Source: Gammaproteobacteria bacterium (GTDB taxonomy: Bacteria; Pseudomonadota; Gammaproteobacteria; Steroidobacterales; BM003). Taken from it: a stretch of DNA of 16,937 nucleotides. Below the pieces are notes generated by a model. That model was not told the DNA's origin. It saw only the letters and a list, made by a program, of their open reading frames with translations, and ran no database searches. Where the stretch lies: contig JAPHSC010000210.1 of NCBI GenBank assembly GCA_026193125.1, positions 1-16,937 on the forward strand, written 5' to 3'. The position numbers were made by a program, and so were the translations under genes. Positions 6,838 through 14,092 of this stretch are shown one piece after another. Each line of letters starts with the position of its first letter. Position 1 is the first letter of the stretch.

Positions 6838-8283
6838 ATGGTTGCAAATTTTGAAAAGCCGGACCGGGATTCTACCTTTGAACAACTGGACCGAATATTT
6901 CAACTCCAGAAAAGCGGCTTTGCCAGCAGCCCGTTTCCGGATGCCATGGAACGCATTTCCAATTTGAATTTGCTCAAGACCTTGATGCTGGACAACAAGG
7001 AGCGCATTGCGGACGCCATTTATGCTGATTTTGGCTGTCGCTCACGGTCTGAGACCATGATGGTAGAAATGCTGGTTGCGGTGGAGGGCGTAAAGTACGC
7101 GACCAAGCGCCTGCGTCGCTGGATGCGACCTTCCCGACGGCACGTTGGACTGTTGTTCAAAACCACCTCGGCCAAGGTCGTTTACCAGCCGAAGGGCGTG
7201 GTGGGCATCCTGGTGCCCTGGAACTATCCGCTTTTCCTCGCCATGGGCCCGGCCATCTATGCCCTGGCCGCCGGCAACCGCGTAATGATCAAGATGTCCG
7301 AGGCCACTCCACAAACCGGCGCCCTGTTGGAGGAACTCATTTCCTCGGTATTCCCGGAGCAGGTGATGGCGGTGGTCAACGGTGGTGCCGACGTGGCTGC
7401 AGCGTTTTCTGCCAAGCCTTTTGATCACATACTGTTTACCGGGTCCACCAATGTTGGGCGCCTGGTCATGCAGGCAGCCGCCAAAAACCTCACCCCGGTC
7501 ACACTGGAGTTGGGCGGGAAATCCCCCACAATAATTGGTCCCGAGTGTGACCTGGAAATGGCGGCAGAGCGGCTGGCTTTCACCAAGGCGCTTAATGCCG
7601 GCCAGACCTGCGTCGCGCCGGACTATGTGATGGTCCAGGAGGGCAGGCAGCAGGAATTTGTCGCCGCCCTAACCAGGGTGTTCTCTGGCCTGTATCGTAC
7701 CCTGGCTGAAAATGATGATTACACCAGCATCATCAACGACAGCCAGTACCAGCGCCTGTCCGCCTTGCTGGATGATGCTCGGGAAAAGGGCGCCCAGCTA
7801 ATCGAGGTGAATCCCGGGGGGGAAAAGCTTGACCCTGCGAAGAGGAAGCTCCCACTGGTACTGGTTCTGGGCGCCAAGGATTCCATGCGCTTGATGCAAG
7901 AAGAGATTTTCGGTCCCATCCTGCCGGTGATCGCTTATCGGGACCTGGAGTCAGCCATACAGTTTGTCAACAGTCGACCGCGGCCACTGGCGCTGTATTA
8001 CTTCGGCAATGACGAAAACGCGCGCAGACAGGTGCTGGAACGTACCCATTCCGGTGGAGTCTGCTTCAATGACGCTATATTCCATGTGGCGGTGGATGAC
8101 ATGCCTTTCGGCGGGATTGGGCCCTCGGGTATGGGCGCCTATCACGGACACGAAGGCTTCCTGACGTTTTCCCACGCCAAGGGGGTATTGTCACGTCCGC
8201 GCTGGCTGAATACGTCTGCGCTCCTGCACCCGCCCTATGGCGGCCGCCTCCAGGCCCTGGTGGAACGCTTGTTCCTGCGCTAG
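6838..8283 (+). CDS. calB: Coniferyl-aldehyde-type NAD(P)-dependent aldehyde dehydrogenase
   Basis: This enzyme oxidises an aldehyde to the acid with NAD(P)+. The 481 aa product has the complete catalytic set: Asn129 in VPWNYP, Glu224 in LELGGKSP, the FTGSTNVGR cofactor motif, and nucleophile Cys258 in AGQTCVAPDY. The AGQTCVAPDY sequence, short N-terminus and hydrophobic C-terminal region (SALLHPPYGGRL...) place it in the coniferyl aldehyde dehydrogenase / fatty-aldehyde class 3-like group; the true substrate may be any aromatic or medium-chain aldehyde. I chose ATG 6838 over GTG 6823 because GAGG lies about 10 bases upstream of the ATG and the extra five residues are not family-like. It is transcribed divergently from the TIP30-like gene across a 209 bp region. 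A 178 bp gap separates it from tyrA. Confidence 0.88.
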   Translation: MVANFEKPDRDSTFEQLDRIFQLQKSGFASSPFPDAMERISNLNLLKTLMLDNKERIADAIYADFGCRSRSETMMVEMLVAVEGVKYATKRLRRWMRPSRRHVGLLFKTTSAKVVYQPKGVVGILVPWNYPLFLAMGPAIYALAAGNRVMIKMSEATPQTGALLEELISSVFPEQVMAVVNGGADVAAAFSAKPFDHILFTGSTNVGRLVMQAAAKNLTPVTLELGGKSPTIIGPECDLEMAAERLAFTKALNAGQTCVAPDYVMVQEGRQQEFVAALTRVFSGLYRTLAENDDYTSIINDSQYQRLSALLDDAREKGAQLIEVNPGGEKLDPAKRKLPLVLVLGAKDSMRLMQEEIFGPILPVIAYRDLESAIQFVNSRPRPLALYYFGNDENARRQVLERTHSGGVCFNDAIFHVAVDDMPFGGIGPSGMGAYHGHEGFLTFSHAKGVLSRPRWLNTSALLHPPYGGRLQALVERLFLR

Positions 8284-8461
8284 AGCACCGGGATTAAGCT
8301 GGTGTTTGGTCTTGGCGGCCAGGGCGGCCGGACAACTGGATCAGGGCTGGCCCGAGAGCGTGGCCAAGGTCTGGCACCATTTCCTGATTGAGCGCCTGCT
8401 GCCCTATGTTGAACGAGATTGCCGTGTGCGGAAAACCTGCGTGGAAACCCCGTGAGGAATT

Positions 8462-9565
8462 ATGTCCAAGGAATCATTAAGAAATAGCCTGTCCGGTTTG
8501 GATCGCCAGATTCTCGAACTGGTCGCTCAGCGTCAGGCTACGGTCAAGAAGATCGGGGAACTCAAGCGCGACAGGGGTGAGAATACGCGCGACTTCGCCC
8601 GCGAAAAAGACGTGCTGAACCAGGCCAGGCAGCTCGCGGGAGAGGTGGGATTATCGGCCGATCTGGCGGAAGAGCTGTTGGCCATGCTGATTCGCTCCTC
8701 GCTCACGGCGCAGGAGCAGGACAGGGTGGCCGCAGAGGGGCAGGGCAGTGGTCGCCGTGCCCTGGTTATTGGTGGCGCAGGTCGAATGGGGGCCTGGTTT
8801 GCCAGTTTTCTGAACTCCCAGGGCTTCAAGGTAGAAATTGCCGATCCGGCGCTGGAGACGGGGGGCTGGATGGACTGGCACGATGCAGGACTCGACCAGG
8901 AAATAATCGTGGTGGCCACGCCATTGAGGGTGACCGCCGGGATTCTCGAGGAACTGGCCCAACTCAAACCGGCTGGTCTGATTTTTGACCTGGGTTCCCT
9001 GAAAACACCCTTGCGCAAGCCCTTGACCAGCCTGGTCCAGGCCGGTTGCCGAGTGACCTCTGTGCACCCCATGTTCGGCCCGAATACTGAACTTCTTTCC
9101 GGCAGGCATGTGGTGTTCGTCGATGTCGGCTGTGCCGAGGCGACCCGGGAGGCGCGGAGTTTGTTTGCCTCAACCATGGCTGAGCAGGTTGTGCTTGGGC
9201 TGGACGATCACGATCGCCTGATCGCCTATGTGTTGGGTCTGTCGCACGCGCTGAATATCGCCTTCATTACCGCACTTGCTGAGAGCGGCGAAGCGGCGCC
9301 TGAACTGATCAAGATGTCCAGTACCACTTTTGACTCCCAGTTCAATATCGCCGCCAGCCTCAGCCAGGAAAATCCCCACCTGTATTTTGAGATTCAACAC
9401 CTCAACGAGTACGGAGAGGAAGCCCTCGCCGCGCTTGAGAATGCAGTGGTGAGAATTATTGGCCTGGTGCGAGGCGGTCATGAAGAGGACTTTGTTGAAT
9501 TAATGCGGTCCGGTCGCAGGTATGTTCACGACCGGCAGGAGAGGGCCGGGGAAAGCCGCATATGA
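8462..9565 (+). CDS. tyrA: Bifunctional chorismate mutase / prephenate dehydrogenase TyrA
   Basis: TyrA converts chorismate to prephenate and then oxidises it to 4-hydroxyphenylpyruvate in tyrosine synthesis. At 367 aa it is near the E. coli length of 373. The N-terminal AroQ-type chorismate mutase domain spans about residues 1-90 (GLDRQILELVAQRQATVKKI at 12-31, then KRDRGENTRDFAREKDVL). The dehydrogenase domain follows, with the NAD-binding segment LVIGGAGRMG at 101-110, VVATP, SVHPMFGP at 200-207 and YVLGLSHALN, containing the conserved substrate-site His. AGGA precedes the ATG by about 5 bases and overlaps the tail of a short upstream frame. The stop overlaps the ATG of the diguanylate cyclase gene in an ATGA arrangement. 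No leader-peptide attenuator with repeated Tyr codons or TyrR-like operator was recognised upstream. Confidence 0.95.
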   Translation: MSKESLRNSLSGLDRQILELVAQRQATVKKIGELKRDRGENTRDFAREKDVLNQARQLAGEVGLSADLAEELLAMLIRSSLTAQEQDRVAAEGQGSGRRALVIGGAGRMGAWFASFLNSQGFKVEIADPALETGGWMDWHDAGLDQEIIVVATPLRVTAGILEELAQLKPAGLIFDLGSLKTPLRKPLTSLVQAGCRVTSVHPMFGPNTELLSGRHVVFVDVGCAEATREARSLFASTMAEQVVLGLDDHDRLIAYVLGLSHALNIAFITALAESGEAAPELIKMSSTTFDSQFNIAASLSQENPHLYFEIQHLNEYGEEALAALENAVVRIIGLVRGGHEEDFVELMRSGRRYVHDRQERAGESRI

Positions 9566-10647
9566 GCAACCAGGATGAAGTGGCAAAGCTCAGGGAGCAG
9601 CTACTCGTCCAAAGCAGTGCCGCGGCCGACAACGAAAAAATATTCCTGCGCCTGCTGGAAAGGGAAATCGACCTGCTAAAGGCCAGGTCTCTGCGCGAGT
9701 TGCTCGAGAAAATGACGGTGGGCCTGGCCAATTCCTACGGCTTGAACGAGGTAAGCCTGGTGCTCTGGGACCCGGAGCATGAATTACGCCATCTTTTGGT
9801 AAGCGAGGCCGGTGCTGAAATTGAGGTCCCGGGAGTACGTCTCGTGGATTCCATGACTGCCGTGACGCCACAGTTACAGCGATTGCGTTCGGTATGGCTG
9901 GGGCCATACCTCGGCGGGGACCACAAGATGTTGTTTGGGCAAGTGGCGCAGCTGGCAAGCGTGGCCATGATCCCCCTGATGCGGGAAGAGAATCTGATAG
10001 GTTGTCTATGTTTTGCCAGCGTTGATGACCGCCGGTTCACCCGCCATCATGCCACCAGTTTTCTTGCCCACTTGGGCACCGTGGCGTCTTTTGTGATTGA
10101 GAATGCCGTCAACCGGGCCAGGATATTACGCAGTGGATTCACCGATGTTCTCACCGGGATGTATAACCGACGCTATCTGGAGACGCGCCTTGTTGAAGAG
10201 ATCGCACGGGCCCAGCGCGACCAGAGGATGCTGACTTGCCTGATGCTGGACGTAGATCATTTCAAGCAGGTTAACGATACTTATGGCCACCAGGCGGGTG
10301 ACCGGGTGCTGCGGGAGATTGGGAGGCGCGTGCAGGCGCAGATTCGGACCAGCGACGTAGCTGCCCGCTACGGCGGAGAAGAGTTCGCCGTGCTCATGCC
10401 TGCCACGCGGGCCAGGGAAGCGCTCAGGCTTGCCGAACGTATTCGCAAGGCCGTGTCTGCGGCGCCCATGCAGGCAACAGAGGAACAGGCCTTGACGGTA
10501 ACTGTGTCGATGGGTATCGCCGAAACTATGCCGGTGGTCGCAGCGCTTGATCTTGCCACCCTGGGCCAGGGCCTGGTGTCGGCCGCCGACGTCGCACTCT
10601 ACCGGGCCAAGGCCGATGGTCGAGACTGCGTGCGCATGGCTGACTAG
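9562..10647 (+). CDS. DUF484/GAF-like sensor diguanylate cyclase (GGDEF)
   Basis: This cytoplasmic protein should make cyclic-di-GMP from two GTP. The 361 aa chain has an N-terminal helical coil (about 1-50, including LLEREIDLLKARSLRELLEKM), a DUF484/GAF-like sensor region (about 50-190) containing MIPLMREENLIGCLCFAS and RRFTRHHATSFLAHLG, and a GGDEF domain (about 192-358). The domain starts with DVLTGMYNRR (195-204) and has LDVDHFKQVND, the intact active-site loop GGEEF (271-275), and an RTSD inhibitory I-site (262-265) exactly five residues before it. It should therefore be catalytically competent and product-inhibited. No membrane segment is seen. Its ATG lies in the tyrA stop (4 bp overlap), so the two are translationally coupled. 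Its TAG stop shares the CTAG at 10644-10647 with the stop of the convergent permease gene. Confidence 0.9.
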   Translation: MSNQDEVAKLREQLLVQSSAAADNEKIFLRLLEREIDLLKARSLRELLEKMTVGLANSYGLNEVSLVLWDPEHELRHLLVSEAGAEIEVPGVRLVDSMTAVTPQLQRLRSVWLGPYLGGDHKMLFGQVAQLASVAMIPLMREENLIGCLCFASVDDRRFTRHHATSFLAHLGTVASFVIENAVNRARILRSGFTDVLTGMYNRRYLETRLVEEIARAQRDQRMLTCLMLDVDHFKQVNDTYGHQAGDRVLREIGRRVQAQIRTSDVAARYGGEEFAVLMPATRAREALRLAERIRKAVSAAPMQATEEQALTVTVSMGIAETMPVVAALDLATLGQGLVSAADVALYRAKADGRDCVRMAD

Positions 10648-11627
10648 ACGATCTGTCGCTGGCGGCCCAGAAGCAGCAAAAATAACGGTACACCTATCAG
10701 CGCGGTCAGCGCGCCCACCGGTAACTGGATCGGAGCCACCAGGGTTCTGGCCAGCAAATCAGCGAATGTCAGCAAGGCTCCTCCCAGGAGCACAGAGCCC
10801 GGGATCACTACGCGGTGGTCGGGGCCGGCCACCAGGCGCACCAGGTGAGGCACGACCAGGCCTATAAAGCCGATGCTGCCCGCCGTGGTGACCGCCAGTG
10901 CCGTGATCAGGGAACTGCCGAGATAAATGCCGATACGCGCGGACTTGACCGACAAGCCCAGTGCCTCGGCCGGCAATTCGCCGCGGGACAAGACGTTCAA
11001 ATGTCGGGCGAATATCATCCCCATCGCCACCCCCAGGACCAATACGGGAATATTTCTACCACCGGATTTGGCCATTGAGAGATCTCCCATCAGCCAAAAC
11101 ATCATGCCTCGCAGCTGGCCTTCCGGACTAAGCGCCAGGATCAGACTCATCAACGCAGTCAGCCCCGAGGCGATGACCACGCCGGTTAACAGTAAGCGGG
11201 TGGGTGTCCAGCCGCCCGGGCCGTGGGCCAGCGCAAATACAAGCAGAGTCACGGCGGTAGCCCCGCCAAATGCACCCGCATCCAGCCAGATTCCACCCAA
11301 ACCCAAAGCCATTACTGCAAGGGCGCAAACGGCAGCACCGCTTGATATCCCCAGGATATACGGATCGGCCAGCGGGTTTCGCAACAGCACTTGCATCAGG
11401 CAACCGGCCAGGGCCAGTAGCCCGCCGGTGGTGAAGGCGGCTAGTGCCCTGGGCAGGCGAAGTTCGAGAATAACGGTTCGAGTAAGGGGTTCGCCCTTGC
11501 CCAGCAGTGCCGCGATTATCTCGCCAAAATCGAATTCGACACTTCCCATAAGCAGGGCGGCAGCCATGCAAAGCAATGCCAGCAGGGCCAGAAACGGGAT
11601 CAGTACCGCGGGTCTTAGACGAGGCAT
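10644..11627 (-). CDS. btuC: FecCD-family ABC transporter permease, probable vitamin B12 permease BtuC
   Basis: This is the inner-membrane permease of a type II ABC importer. From the chosen ATG (11627-11625) it is 327 aa, matching BtuC/FecCD proteins, with about ten hydrophobic segments. Family signatures include RLPRALAAFTTGGLLALAG, LLRNPLADPYILGISSGA, and the ATPase-coupling region GSIGFIGLVVPHLVRL followed by FADLLARTLVAPIQLPVGAL and ending FLLLL. An in-frame GTG at 11675 adds 16 polar residues before the first membrane helix and is less likely; neither start has a good ribosome site. Cobalamin as substrate is inferred from nearby btuF, btuB and the adenosyltransferase. The cognate ATPase gene is 4.75 kb away. 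No B12 box is visible upstream. Its TAG stop shares CTAG with the cyclase gene stop. Confidence 0.87.
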   Translation of the reverse strand: MPRLRPAVLIPFLALLALLCMAAALLMGSVEFDFGEIIAALLGKGEPLTRTVILELRLPRALAAFTTGGLLALAGCLMQVLLRNPLADPYILGISSGAAVCALAVMALGLGGIWLDAGAFGGATAVTLLVFALAHGPGGWTPTRLLLTGVVIASGLTALMSLILALSPEGQLRGMMFWLMGDLSMAKSGGRNIPVLVLGVAMGMIFARHLNVLSRGELPAEALGLSVKSARIGIYLGSSLITALAVTTAGSIGFIGLVVPHLVRLVAGPDHRVVIPGSVLLGGALLTFADLLARTLVAPIQLPVGALTALIGVPLFLLLLGRQRQIV

Positions 11628-11778
11628 GGTGAAAGTTGTTCGCTGGTTGAATTCATACGGACGACAGAATAGCACTCAGGAAAAGAGACGGAAGTGAAAA
11701 CTGGGCAGGCTGCCCTGTCGCCAGCGCGGAGCTTGTGGAACAATGCGCTGCAATCGGGACCAATATGCAAGCAATAGT

Positions 11779-12351
11779 ATGAGCGACTGGATAGACCTCG
11801 ATGGTTTTCGTGCCAACGTGGGCATCATTTTGATGAACAGCGAAGGCAGTCTGTTTTGGGCCGGTCGGGCTGGACGGGCAGGCTGGCAGTTTCCCCAGGG
11901 TGGCATTTTGGAGCATGAGTCACCCGAGCAGGCGATGTATCGGGAACTCGAGGAGGAAATTGGCCTGGGGGAAAGCGACGTCGAGATCATCGGTACCACC
12001 CGCCCATGGTTGCGATATCGTTTGCCCAAGCGCTTTGTGCGCAAAACCTCGCCGGTGTGTATCGGCCAGAAGCAAATCTGGTTCTTGCTCAGGCTCACAG
12101 ACGCAGCCGGGCCATTCCGCCTGGACACGACCGATGCGCCGGAGTTTGATCGCTGGCGCTGGATAGACTACTGGGAACCGGTGCGGGAAGTGGTTTTCTT
12201 CAAGCGCGGCGTTTACGCAAGGGCGCTGGACCAGCTCAGGGTGCTGGCCTTTCCCGAAGACCCGCCGCCACGTCCTCCGTGGGTGGGCAGCAAGATACGT
12301 TATCACCGTCAGCGTCGGACAGAGCCCCTGGGCGCGAACCAGGACGACTGA
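11779..12351 (+). CDS. rppH: RNA pyrophosphohydrolase RppH (Nudix)
   Basis: RppH removes pyrophosphate from the 5' end of transcripts, opening them to 5'-end-dependent decay. From ATG 11779 the product is 190 aa, slightly longer than E. coli RppH (176). It starts DLDGFRANVGIILMN, the characteristic RppH N-terminus, then WQFPQGGI, and a complete Nudix box at residues 41-63 (GGILEHESPEQAMYREL then EEEIGL, fitting Gx5Ex7REUxEExGU). The C-terminal RppH segment FDRWRWIDYWEPVREVVFFKRGVY is also present. An in-frame ATG at 11743 adds 12 polar residues lacking family similarity and is rejected. No strong ribosome site is seen. It is divergent from btuC, with 151 bp between starts. In several gammaproteobacteria rppH lies next to ptsP; here it precedes a DUF6776 gene. 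Confidence 0.93.
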   Translation: MSDWIDLDGFRANVGIILMNSEGSLFWAGRAGRAGWQFPQGGILEHESPEQAMYRELEEEIGLGESDVEIIGTTRPWLRYRLPKRFVRKTSPVCIGQKQIWFLLRLTDAAGPFRLDTTDAPEFDRWRWIDYWEPVREVVFFKRGVYARALDQLRVLAFPEDPPPRPPWVGSKIRYHRQRRTEPLGANQDD

Positions 12352-12421
12352 CTTCCCGGCAGGGTGCAAGTGCGCGAATGTGGGGCTACACTAGCCCACC
12401 CCGAATTCCAGAGAACACATA

Positions 12422-13147
12422 GTGGCCAAGTTGCCGGCAAACCTGATAGTCAAACCCCACCGGCCCGGTCGTAACCGGTTATTGGCTGTTGGTTTGATCC
12501 TGGCATCGCTGATTCTGGCCTATGGTATTTTCGAATTTGGCCGGTTTCGCGGTGGTTATGACCTGGTTGCCAGCCATAACGAGCTAGTGCAGAGAGACAG
12601 GGAGATTGCGCGACTTAATCGCAAGTTGGCCCAGGAGCGTGACCAGCTGGTGCTGCTCCAGACCTCCGGAGATATAGACAGCGAGGCCTATCAGAAGATA
12701 GAGCAGCGCTTGCAGGTTTTGCAGGGCACGATCCAGGAACAGGCCGAGAGCCTGGCCTTTTATAAGGGCATTATTTCTCCTGAGGATGGCGTGGCAGGCC
12801 TGAAGGTGCAAAAGTTTGCAGTGACCCCAGGGCCCGCGGCGGGTCAATTTCTGGTCAGGCTGGTACTAATTCAGGCAAAGGATCACGGTTTACGAGTTAC
12901 CGGTATTGTAGACTTGAGCGTTGAGGGCAAAAGCCGGGGCGAGGTCGCCAACCTTGGTTTGGCTGATCTTTTAGCGGGGGATAACGCTGCAGAAAAACTG
13001 GCGTTTTCGTTCCGCTACTTCCAGGAACTGGAAATACTGGTAACGTTGCCCGCGAATTTTGAGCCAGAGACGGTGAATGTTGAGGTGCGCCCCAAGGGCC
13101 GTTCAGCTCGCACCATCAGGCACGCTTTTGAGTGGCAGGTAGGCTAG
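12422..13147 (+). CDS. DUF6776-like membrane-anchored coiled-coil protein
   Basis: This 241 aa protein of unknown function has one N-terminal transmembrane helix (about residues 19-37, LLAVGLILASLILAYG), a charged coiled coil (about 50-112, with EIARLNRKLAQERDQL and QKIEQRLQVLQGTIQEQAES) and a C-terminal beta-rich domain (about 115-241: LKVQKFAVTP, FLVRLVLIQ, VTGIVDLSVEG, VNVEVRPKG). This layout matches what I recall of DUF6776 proteins, which precede a bactofilin gene in Pseudomonas-type genomes. The C-terminal domain is expected in the periplasm. The start is GTG 12422; AGAG lies about 9 bases upstream. The bactofilin gene follows after 36 bp, suggesting a joint transcript and a shared envelope or shape-related role, which is inference. 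A small inverted repeat (12380-12399) lies upstream. Confidence 0.7.
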   Translation: MAKLPANLIVKPHRPGRNRLLAVGLILASLILAYGIFEFGRFRGGYDLVASHNELVQRDREIARLNRKLAQERDQLVLLQTSGDIDSEAYQKIEQRLQVLQGTIQEQAESLAFYKGIISPEDGVAGLKVQKFAVTPGPAAGQFLVRLVLIQAKDHGLRVTGIVDLSVEGKSRGEVANLGLADLLAGDNAAEKLAFSFRYFQELEILVTLPANFEPETVNVEVRPKGRSARTIRHAFEWQVG

Positions 13148-13183
13148 ACGAGACAGCTGCCAGGCACGATTTTAGGAGACAGC

Positions 13184-13615
13184 ATGTTCGGTTCGAAAAA
13201 GAACAACCCTCCCATCCAGACTCTGGTTGGAGCAGATACAGTGGTGCGCGGCGATGTCGCTTTCAAGGGCGGCTTCCATATCGATGGCAAGGTTGAAGGG
13301 GACGTGAGCTGCGAGGACGGAAAGGGCTCTTTCCTGAGCATAAGCCAGACTGGTTGCGTGGAAGGCAGCGTAGAAGTTGGCCTTGTGGCTCTGAACGGAA
13401 CCGTGAAGGGTGACCTTATCAGCCGGGAGAAGCTGGAACTGGGACCCTCAGCCAAGGTCGTGGGGGATGTGCACTATAACCTCCTGGAAATGGCCATGGG
13501 CGCGGAAATCAATGGGAAGCTGGTGCACAAGTCGGCAAACGCCGAGCCAGCGAAGCCGGCCAAGGCAAAGGCTGCAGGAGAGATTAAAGAGGGTCCTGGC
13601 GCAGATGCCACTTGA
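13184..13615 (+). CDS. Bactofilin family cytoskeletal protein
   Basis: Bactofilins polymerise without nucleotide into membrane-associated filaments that help place cell-wall enzymes and shape the cell. The 143 aa product has the standard layout: a short polar N-terminus (residues 1-14), a right-handed beta-helix core (about 15-115) with repeating GDVAFKGGFHIDGKVEGDV, LSISQTGCVEGSV, VALNGTVKGDLIS and LELGPSAKVVGDV turns, and a Lys/Ala/Pro-rich disordered tail. A good ribosome site, AGGAG, lies 6 bases before the ATG. Neighbours are the DUF6776 membrane protein gene upstream and erpA 33 bp downstream. Further right are the opposing anmK and M23 peptidase genes, so wall-related genes cluster here. 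No partner can be named from sequence alone. Confidence 0.92.
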   Translation: MFGSKKNNPPIQTLVGADTVVRGDVAFKGGFHIDGKVEGDVSCEDGKGSFLSISQTGCVEGSVEVGLVALNGTVKGDLISREKLELGPSAKVVGDVHYNLLEMAMGAEINGKLVHKSANAEPAKPAKAKAAGEIKEGPGADAT

Positions 13616-13648
13616 TCCGCCGGGCATTGGCACCATATCCTACCTACT

Positions 13649-14014
13649 ATGAGCGAAACACAAACAGATTATCCGGGCCAAATGCCCGTACCGCTGGTCT
13701 TCACCGATTCCGCAGCCAGGAAAGTCGGTGAGTTGATCACCGAGGAAGGGAACCCCGAACTCAAATTGCGCGTCTATGTGAGTGGGGGTGGCTGTTCCGG
13801 CTTCCAGTACGGATTTACTTTCGACGAGAAATCCGAGGAGGGTGACGTGGCCATCGAGAATGGCGGTGTCGTCTTGCTGGTGGATCCGCTGAGTATTCAG
13901 TACTTGATGGGCGCGGAAATTGACTACAAGGAAGATCTACAGGGTGCCCAGTTCGTGATCCGGAACCCCAACGCCGCTACAACCTGTGGTTGTGGCTCCT
14001 CCTTCGGCGTCTAG
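13649..14014 (+). CDS. erpA: Iron-sulfur cluster insertion protein ErpA (A-type carrier)
   Basis: ErpA is an A-type carrier that hands Fe-S clusters to apo-enzymes such as IspG. The 121 aa product has all three cluster-binding cysteines: Cys49 in SGGGCSGFQYGF, and Cys113 and Cys115 in TTCGCGSSF near the C-terminus. The N-terminus (MPVPLVFTDSAARKVGELI) and LRVYVSGGGCSG are typical of ErpA rather than IscA or SufA; the extended N-terminus and the anmK/M23 neighbourhood agree. No clear Shine-Dalgarno precedes the ATG. It lies 33 bp after the bactofilin gene and may depend on readthrough from it. A GC-rich inverted repeat follows the stop (14041-14063). No IscR site was recognised upstream by eye. 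Confidence 0.96.
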   Translation: MSETQTDYPGQMPVPLVFTDSAARKVGELITEEGNPELKLRVYVSGGGCSGFQYGFTFDEKSEEGDVAIENGGVVLLVDPLSIQYLMGAEIDYKEDLQGAQFVIRNPNAATTCGCGSSFGV

Positions 14015-14040
14015 GAATTTTCTTTTTGGCAGGAATACCC

Positions 14041-14063
14041 CTCAGCGCTGATCTGGCGCTGGG
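14041..14063 (+). terminator. GC-rich stem-loop between erpA and ppx (not a canonical terminator)
   Basis: CTCAGCGC and GCGCTGGG form an 8 bp stem (one G-T pair) around a 7-base loop, 27 bp after the erpA stop and 30 bp before the ppx start. There is no T-run on either side, so intrinsic termination is doubtful. It could act as a 3' stability element or a partial transcription barrier. Confidence 0.35.
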
Positions 14064-14092
14064 CTATAACCCGTGTGTGTACAGGGTGACCA

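Noticed and set aside
12380..12399. Inverted repeat GTGGGGCT / AGCCCAC between rppH and the DUF6776 gene
   Set aside because: Only five continuous pairs plus a bulge and no T-run, so it is not supportable as a terminator.
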